This document shows, one piece after another, positions 56,893 through 64,000 of a stretch of DNA of 64,000 nucleotides. Below the pieces are notes generated by a model, which was not told where the DNA came from, made no database searches, and saw nothing but the letters and a program-made list of their open reading frames with translations. This stretch comes from Cocos nucifera (lineage: Eukaryota > Streptophyta > Magnoliopsida > Arecales > Arecaceae). Position 1 is the first letter of the stretch. Each line of letters opens with the position of its first letter. The stretch spans positions 62,001-126,000 of the forward strand of contig QRFJ01005231.1 of the NCBI GenBank assembly GCA_006176705.1, read 5' to 3'. The position numbers and the translations under genes were made by a program.

Positions 56893-59283
56893 TGTTGAAA
56901 AATGTATCTTAAAGACAATCATTTAGGTTGTAGATGGTTGAGCTAAAAATAATTTATACTTAAATTTTAATTAAATAAAATTATTATTTTGGTAATTTCA
57001 TCACTTTGTGCATCTTCCTATAATGAACTCTCTATGATAAAGTTCTTAGGACTCTTTAGACTCAACAAAGGAGGATTTATCATTTAGTCCTTAAACTGAT
57101 CGTGATCAAATGATTCATTATTACCTAGGATGATAATGTTAATAAAGAGTAGGTCATTGTGTGCCATAATTGTGGGTTATCCTCTTAACCAAGAAGTATA
57201 GTGATGCTGTTATGGCTTGCAGGTAAAATATAGGGGTACATTTCATTGATCGTGATCCAACTGTGGAGCTCTCTTCTACCAAGATTGCTCACGAAGGATA
57301 TGGATATATGTATCCCTTAGACCTGAGATCACCATAGTGACTTGCAAGCAACTCATTATAGTTAGGTATTGGACTATCTGAATTTTTAATTCAGTGATGA
57401 AAGGCTACTGGGTGTAGTCAAGTACTTGGCTTGTCAATGCGCAAGTCAAGATGGGATTGATCCCTCTAAGTGTTGGAGCAAGTGCATCACTATATTTTAA
57501 TTTAGCAAATCTTCGATCAGGGTAGTCCATATGATGGACACTGAATTTTGAAATACAATGTGGATGAATTTTTAGGGTTGACAGTTAACACTAGATCATC
57601 CCATGAGCATCATGGTTAAGGGGATGAAATATACGGTAATCATATGCCATAGGTTCATCATTGTTGTATTGCAACTTTTCGATCTATTCGAATATTGGGT
57701 ACCATTGCTAGATGGTCACATTGATTGGTATAGAAAATTAGTTCCTGTGCTATCGGCTTAGGATTCAAATCTATCGGATCACACATAATAGGAGCTCCTA
57801 CCTGATCTGATGGCTAATCAGGAGTCCCACTGGATTGAAACTCAGATATTTATTGGAGAATTAATTAGCAATTAGATTGCTGATTAGCTCAATTTAATTA
57901 AGCGATGAGGATTTGATTAAATCTGATTGAATTTGATTCAATTGGGTTGACCTGATCGGATCATATGATGATCAATCGCTTAGGGAGATGGACCCTAATT
58001 TGATTAGAGGTTGGACTCGATTAATTTTTAGTTTGATTAGAAATTAACTAAGTTGTGTTAAACCTAATTTGGTTGGATTTAACCTAGTCTAATTGGTCAA
58101 GATAAATTAATTTGGTTGAAATCAATTTGGACCAATTCATAGCCTGTCTGAATTCTACTTGCGCATTGCCATTTGACTGATTCTCCTTCTCAACGCACTT
58201 TGGGAATGTGCATAGGATTTCTCCATGCCAAAATCAGAGTTTACACCTTCCATCTTTCTATTTTTGACCTGATCCAAGCATTAGATCAGATCAGATTGAG
58301 AGCAAGTTGAATTTTGAATTCAATCGGTGCCGGTTAGTTTGATTGAAACTTTCCAACTCCCTCTCATTATTATGTTTTCTCTATGCCTTCCCATTTGCTT
58401 GATCATAATTTTGTTTGTGTGCATGCAGAAGCAGAGTCCTTCTACATGTTAAACATTGTGATGGATCATAGAAAGAGATAAGGAGTCCTCTTGCATTTTA
58501 AATTCAAGAGAATTGGTTGAAACAAGTTCAACCAAACCTATCCTTATCCTCCCATGCATTGATGCCTATTTGAAAATAGGATTTTTTGGGCATGCAAAAG
58601 AGAGAGGCCTGGGGAATGCATGGGGATACGTGAGGTTTCATGAGGAATTTCTATGAGATAGAAATCAAAGAAGGCACATCTCTTTTGGCATGAGAGAAAA
58701 AAGTGTCAAGATTCTTATGGGTGTGCGTTGAAACCTTAGAGTTGGGGCTCATGATTTTGGATGGAGAGTTTGAGCACCGTTAGTGCAAGATCTCCATCGA
58801 TTTTTTCAACCACCACCTTGTCATCCTCCATAGAGTCTTCTGATCTTCTAGAGCATCCAGAAGTTCGAGAGAAGTTTGTTGACTGGATCAACGAAAATCG
58901 GCTATCGAAGGCCCTAGAGAAGAGCTAGCACTCTAGAGGGGTGATCAGGACCAGGGGCTCCGTGTGGACTCATCATAGAGGCTGGACACATGTACAGCTA
59001 TAGCACGATGGGAGAGCATCTTTTGGTGGATCCAGATTGTGGTGATCATCTATCCGAACATGGGTATAATGTTCTGAACATAGATCGGTCAGCAAATGTG
59101 ATTTATTGATCGAATGCATTTTATTTTTTTGATTCATATAAGCATGTCAAAGATTCTAAGTAGGATTTTATGATTAGATCATAGCATGCATAAAATTAAC
59201 TTTAGATTAATTCTACTTTTACTATTGTTAATTTTCGAAAATGTTTTGAATGGCACACCCTAAACCCTACTAGTTTTTCTTCA
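56893..59283 (+). repeat. 3' LTR of element D
   Basis: 2391 bp, colinear with 34935-37297, ending TTCTTCA next to ATAGG. It contains a small insertion relative to the 5' LTR near 57790-57825, around AGGAGCTCCTACCTGATC. Confidence 0.92.
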
Positions 59284-60100
59284 ATAGGATCAAAATGACC
59301 TTGGGATTGTATCAACGAAAGGTATCTATGGCACCTTAGGCTAGGTCATATAACTGAAGACATGATTAACAAATTGAAAAAATCTGGACTAATGGGTCCA
59401 TTGACTTTCAAGTCATATCCGATTTGTGAATCATGCCTTCAAGGTAAAATGACCAAGCTCTCTTTTATAGAACATGAGAAATGAGCCACAAACCTACTTG
59501 CCCTGGTACATATAGATGTGTGTAGCCTATTTGATGTGCTAGCCAAAGGCAACTTTATCTACTTTATTATCTTTATCAATGATCTATTTTAGTATGGGTA
59601 TGTGTACCTAATGCGACACAAGTCTAAAACCTTTGAAAAGTTCAAGAAATTCAGACATAAAGTCGAAAAGCAAACTAGAAAGCCCATTAAGGTTCCTCGA
59701 TCAGATCGAGGAGGTGAATACCTTAGTCAAAATTTCTGGACTATCTCAAGAATAATGGCATAATCTCATAATGGACTCCACCTGAAATGCCTCAACTCAA
59801 TGGGGTTTCAGAATGGAGAAATTGGATCCTATTCGATATGGTCCGATCCATAATGGGCTTCACGAATCTTTCCAAATTTTTTTGGCGATATAGTTTAATG
59901 ATAACTATATACCTATTGAATAGGATTTCATCTAAAATCGTTCTTACCAAGTCTGAGTCATTTTAAAATTTGGGATTGTCTGGCTCATGTAAAGAGATAG
60001 CAGATGGATAAGTTAGATTCTAGATCTCTTAGAGCTTGGTTCATCAAATATCTTAAAGAGTCATTAGAATATTATTTCTATATTTTAGAAGACTATAATA
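59284..60100 (+). pseudogene. integrase remnant of element C
   Basis: Continues the polyprotein of C after element D. Visible are YLWHLRLGHITED, then SYPICESCLQGKMTKLSF-like sequence, LVHIDVCSLFDVLAKGNF with the first Asp, and YGYVYLMRHKSKTFEKFKKF. PRSDRGGEYLSQNF with the second Asp and GVSEWRNW with the Glu follow. All three catalytic residues remain. Frames change at least three times, and a deletion between 59945 and 59960 removes the YEIWHGKK segment (NRISSKIVLTK runs straight into SLSHFKIWDC). Confidence 0.86.
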
Positions 60101-61930
60101 TGATTGTGAGTTGACATGCCATTTTTCTTGAAAAATAGTTTGTTCAAGATGGTGGCATCGAAAGATAGATCAAGCTTGAGGAGAAAGTCTTCGAAGAGCA
60201 ACGAGCCAAGGAACCTATGGAACCTAGTCAGTTTGAGCCAATCCATGCACTACCTCCTCCATCTTATAGATTAAGTAGGATTTTCCATTCTCCTGAGAGG
60301 TACTTAGATACTATTTCAGAGGATGTACAAAAAATATTCCTCACGAAAAATGGGGTTCATGATGATGATCCAAAAACCTATAACAAGATGATATTAGATA
60401 TTGACTCTAAGAAATGGCGAGAGGGGATGAAATCAGAAATTGACTCAATGCACTCGAACCAAGTCTGGACCTTGATAGATCTATTTGAAGGTATAGTATC
60501 TAATGAATATAAATAGATCTTCAAGAGAAAGATAGGTGTAGATAGAAATATGGATACATTTAAGGCTAGACTAGTGGCGAAAGGATATAGTCAGCATGAG
60601 AGATTGACTATCAGGATACCTTCTCACCAGTGGCCATGCTTAAATCCATCCACACATTACTTGCTCTTGCAGTCTATTTTGATTATGAAATATGATAGAT
60701 GGATATGAAAATGGCATTTCTAAATGGATACCTTGAGAAAGATATCTATATAAAACCACCACTTGGATTCACTTCTAATGATGATGATCACAAGAACTGC
60801 AAGCTGCAGAGGTCCATATATGGACTAAAGCAAGCATCTCGGAGCTAGAATGTTCATTTTAATGATGTGATCAAATCATTTAGTTTCATCAAGAATGAGA
60901 AAAAATCATGTGTTTTCAAAAAGGTCAGTGGGAGTGTTGTCGTCTTTCTTGTACTATATGTGGATGATATCCTCCTAATTAGAAATGATATTTTTATGTT
61001 GACCTTGATCAAAGTATGGTTGTCAAAAGAGTTTTCTATGAAAGACCTAGGAGAAGCATCTTTTATTTTAGGAATTAAGGTCTATAGAGATAGACTAAAG
61101 AGGATGCCGGATCTCTCATAGAAGTACATAAAGGAGGTGCTAAAGAGATTCAGCATGAAAAACTCTAAAAGTGGACTAGTGCCCTTCAGACATAGCATTC
61201 ATCTCTCCAAAAGGATGTGCCCCAACACACTTAAGGAGATTAAATGCATGAGCAAGATCTTTTATGCTTCGATAATAGGGAGCCTTATGTACGTCATACT
61301 ATGTACACGACCTGATATCATCTATGCTGCGAGTGTCACAAGCAGGTATCAGGCAAATTCAGATGAAAAGTACTAGACTTTTATGAAATATATCCTTAAG
61401 TACTTGAGAAGGACTAAGGATATGTTTCTGATTTTTGGTAATGGAAAACTCTAGATCCAAGAGTATACAGACTCAGACTTTATGTCTGATATAGATGATC
61501 CAAAGTCGATATCTGATAGTCTGTTCTTATGCAATAGTAGTGCTGTAAGTTGGAAGAGTTTCAAGTAGATGGTGATTGCAGACTCTACCATGGAAGCAAA
61601 ATATATCGCTACCTAGGAAGCTGCAAAGGAGGCATTCTGATTTAAGAAGTTTGCCATAGAGCTCAAAGTGATGCCATCAGATGTCGTCCCTCTATACTGC
61701 GACAACAATGGTGCCATAGCCCTAGCTAAGGAGCTGAGGTCTCATCAGAAGTCTAAGCACATCGAATGGTGGTATCACCTCATCCATGATTATCTTGAGA
61801 AGGAATACATTGAGGTCAAGAGAGTTGATATCGCAGACAATGCGGGTGATCCACTGACGAACCATTGAGCCAGTAAAAGATTGAAGCCCATCTTGAGAAG
61901 ATGAAACTTAAACTTATAGCCAATTGGCTT
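60101..61930 (+). pseudogene. reverse transcriptase and RNase H remnant of element C
   Basis: 60217-60516 covers the linker and the RT start (REGMKSEIDSMHSNQVWTLI). FDYEI, two stops and MDMKMAFLNGYLEKD, then SIYGLKQASRS follow. 60867-61121 holds FIKNEKKSCVFKKVSG and the catalytic YVDD at 60957-60968; 61137-61376 continues to TSRYQANSDEK. RNase H includes YTDSDFMSDIDD, DSTMEAKY (the Glu motif kept as MEA, next residue changed) and, in 61668-61868, YCDNNGAIALAKELRSHQKSKHIEW. The natural stop after ANWL is changed to TCG. About a dozen stops and shifts. Confidence 0.9.
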
Positions 61931-61936
61931 TCGATC

Positions 61937-61947
61937 AAGTGGGAGTT
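61937..61947 (+). other. polypurine tract of element C
   Basis: AAGTGGGAGTT directly before TGTTAGATGAG. Confidence 0.88.
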
Positions 61948-63751
61948 TGTTAGATGAGTGTCCTAGAAGCCAGATTAGCCGACACTTTGTAAAATACTTT
62001 ATAGGGGTATTTTTATAATTTTGACTAAAATTAATAAAAGGATTATTTTTTTATCATATTGTATATTTAAAATATTTGTGATATATTCTTTGAGTTAACA
62101 GGCATGATAACGCATATTTTCAAGAGTTGAAAATTTAAGGCACGTGTTATCATAATTAACTCATAAATTGCTTCCAATTGTAGGATCATCATGAGGATGG
62201 TGATCGGTCCAAAAGATTGGTATATGATTGCTTTCTTAGGATAGATGAGTTTGAGTCTATGTTGTGGAGACATCAAAGCGAGAGTATAGGTACTTATTGA
62301 GAATAAGGGCACTCAGCATGACCACCTCGAGAAGTCATAAGAGAGTCCAACTTCTTGTTGATGACTAGCTTGATGCTACAATTGTATGTTTGGTTCTTTG
62401 ACCTAAGGTGCATTGGTAGTTCATCTTGAGTATGTTATAGTTTGACTACATCATAACTTAGTCTCTTAGTCATTTGGAATCCCAAGGTGTATGTTGGCTA
62501 TAGCATATTCATTACAGGAATTGGATCGCACCAATAAAGGATCTATCAACCTCGGTAGAGAAGGAGTAGCCTTATGATAATTATGAGATCGAGTCCTTAA
62601 GCCTATGGCCATGGCAGTGTGAATTAATAGAAAGAAGTTTCTATTAGGATTTCACATCAGACTCAAATCAAATGATTTATTCATACGATGGATATTAGGT
62701 CTGACGAGTTCACATTGACCTTGATCCTATCGGAGCTCATGATAGAAAAATCCAATCACACAAGTAGCTACACTGAGAGGTTCATATTTGGTTCTGATAG
62801 GTTACCACCATATACTTCTAAGTGTCACTAATAGATTTTCAGACTAATTAGAATTATCTTGATGATCGATGATTCTAATTGGGTGAATCAAAAGAGTTCT
62901 AGTTCATTAAAAGCTATTTCGATGATATTAATGGTGGAGATCATGACATGACTTATTACCATATAAAACTAAATCTAACTAGATCATACAAACAAGAATT
63001 TAGGTCTAGAAGTCATCAATTAGGCTAACCCAGTTTGATTGATTTAGATTTGATCCAATCAAGTTTAAGAAAATTGTGCTAGTATACGATTGGACCTGAC
63101 TTTCTCCTTTGTTGACTTTCTGGCTCATCTTGATTGAGTCAAATTAGATTTGGCTCATCCAAAAATCCTATATGATTTTGTTCTGATCTGATTGGAGCTT
63201 CTCCAAGTCAAATCAAGGCTTGTCCTAACCATTTCAAGGCTTTTCTTAATCCCATCAATGGAAATAGGACAAGACCCGCTTTTGCAGGAATTGAGGGACA
63301 ATGGGCATGCACGCCATGGAGATTTTCTAAGGGTGCATGCCCTCAGGTGTTTCGTGAGGAAGAGAAGGGTGCATGCCCCCTTTAGCCATGCACCCTATAA
63401 GGATAAAGGTGGAGGTGCTCCATTCAAATAGGATTTGACAGAGTCAAAGAGTTTGGTTTGGATCAAACTCTAGGAAGATAAACCTTGCGCCTACACTATC
63501 TTCCTTATCCTTTATTGGTGACAATTTTATGGGATTTTTGGGTGACAAAACCAGATTGAGATCTGGTGTTTGGCATGGAATTATGCTTAGAGTCCTTCTA
63601 CTTTAAGCAAAAAGGTTGCTTAAAGCTGCAGGACACCAAGGTGGTGCAAGAGTCTATTTAAGGACCCCTATGCCTAGGTTTTCTTATGCCAGCATTATCC
63701 TACACCCAAAAGCTGCCCCTTTCTCCATCTCCATGCCATCTTCCTCTACTC
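61948..63751 (+). repeat. 3' LTR of element C (first 1804 bp)
   Basis: Begins TGTTAGATGAG after the polypurine tract and is colinear with the two parts of the 5' LTR. It is interrupted at 63752 by element H; about 500 bases should lie right of the window. The TATA-like TATTTAAG is near 63654. Confidence 0.88.
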
Positions 63752-64000
63752 TGTAAGATGTGTGCCCTAAAAGCCAGATTGGCTAACACTTATAATACAC
63801 TTCGAAGGGCAATTTTATAATTTTGATTATAAATTAATAAAAGAATTATTTCTATCACAGTGTATATTTAAAGTATCTATGATACATTCTTTGATTTAAT
63901 GAAAATGATAGTTCATATTTTTAAGAATTGAAAATTTAAGACATGAATTTTCATAATTAACTCATAAACTGCTTCCGACCGTAGGATCATCATGAAGATG
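63752..64000 (+). mobile_element. copia LTR start, element H (runs off window)
   Basis: Begins TGTAAGATGTGTGCCC inside the 3' LTR of C and matches the first 249 bases of the C-family LTR. The interrupted sequence (CCATGCCATCTTCCTCTACTC) is LTR interior, so this is a new insertion and not a repeat of the element end. TACTC at 63747-63751 should reappear right of H. Whether H is a full element or a solo LTR cannot be seen. Confidence 0.82.

Larger units (their letters stand above)
34935..59283 (+). mobile_element. Ty1/copia retrotransposon D (second family), gag-less, with nested insertions
   Basis: + strand element with LTRs 34935-37297 and 56893-59283, primer site at 37300, a leader, protease and integrase (39386-40741), then foreign insertions (E, F, L), then the RNase H tail (56618-56879) and a polypurine tract. 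gag is missing, as are RT and the first part of RNase H. The TSD ATAGG is exact. The family differs from C/A/B/E in LTR sequence, protease (DTGS), integrase and RNase H tail (ENVADPFTKAL-like). Confidence 0.92.
27577..64000 (+). mobile_element. Ty1/copia retrotransposon C, outermost element of the nest
   Basis: The + strand host element of this window. Its parts are 27577-28373 and 30644-31961 (5' LTR), 31964-31975 (primer site), 31976-34934 (leader, gag, protease), 59284-61930 (integrase, RT, RNase H), 61937-61947 (polypurine tract) and 61948-63751 (3' LTR). Adding the 186 missing first bases (judged from the 3' LTR) to the two 5' LTR pieces gives about 2301 bp, right for the family. Insertions I, J, D and H interrupt it. 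Removing D joins ATGCCATAGG to ATCAAAATG, matching 46141-46159 of E. Confidence 0.9.

Noticed and set aside
1..64000. tRNA, rRNA, microRNA genes or CRISPR arrays
   Set aside because: I saw no cloverleaf, rRNA signature or regularly spaced repeat array. The tRNA-like matches are primer binding sites only.

Overview
This window is plant nuclear repeat DNA. I see no host gene, no RNA gene and no intact open reading frame longer than about 270 codons. Essentially every base can be assigned to long terminal repeat (LTR) retrotransposons or their solo LTRs. They are nested inside one another and heavily decayed by nonsense, frameshift and transition mutations. A large plant genome, probably a monocot and perhaps a palm, is my inference from the element types; the sequence itself does not name a species.

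The nest can be read from insertion joints and target-site duplications (TSDs). The outermost element is C, a + strand Ty1/copia element running from 27577 to beyond the right edge. Its 5' LTR is broken by I (a minus-strand relative, seen as an LTR piece at 26766-27576) and by solo LTR J (28374-30638, TSD ATCAT). Its coding region is broken by D, a second copia family (34935-59283, TSD ATAGG). Its 3' LTR is broken by H (from 63752). Inside I sits K, a minus-strand Ty3/gypsy element of Tat/Ogre-like type (10370-26765, left end outside the window). Inside K sit two minus-strand copia elements of the C-like family: A (1-10369, cut by the window edge) and B (11093-21499, TSD CATAG). Inside D sits E (40742-52920), a + strand copia with both LTRs; an unrelated solo LTR G (49202-50982, TSD GTTAG) lies in its 3' LTR. 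Right of E come a truncated minus-strand copia F (52921-55789) and a truncated minus-strand D-type LTR called L (55790-56617), then the last part of D. Both arms reach a nesting depth of four.

A, B, C, E, F, H, I and J share one copia design. LTRs are about 2.28-2.30 kb and begin TGTTAGAT. The primer binding site matches the 3' end of initiator Met tRNA. A leader of about 1.7-1.9 kb is followed by gag, protease, integrase, reverse transcriptase (RT) and RNase H in the Ty1/copia order, and then a polypurine tract. Tork/Angela affinity is suggested by sequence feel only. D has a different LTR (about 2.37 kb) and has lost its gag, RT and the first part of RNase H.

The most interesting observations are: the reconstructable four-layer nest; a candidate intron of about 785 nt in the gag leader, with consensus donor, branch point and acceptor at matching places in several copies; a leader block shared between the two copia families; mismatched flanks of E that suggest recombination between elements; and an in-frame loss of the YVDD catalytic loop in F.
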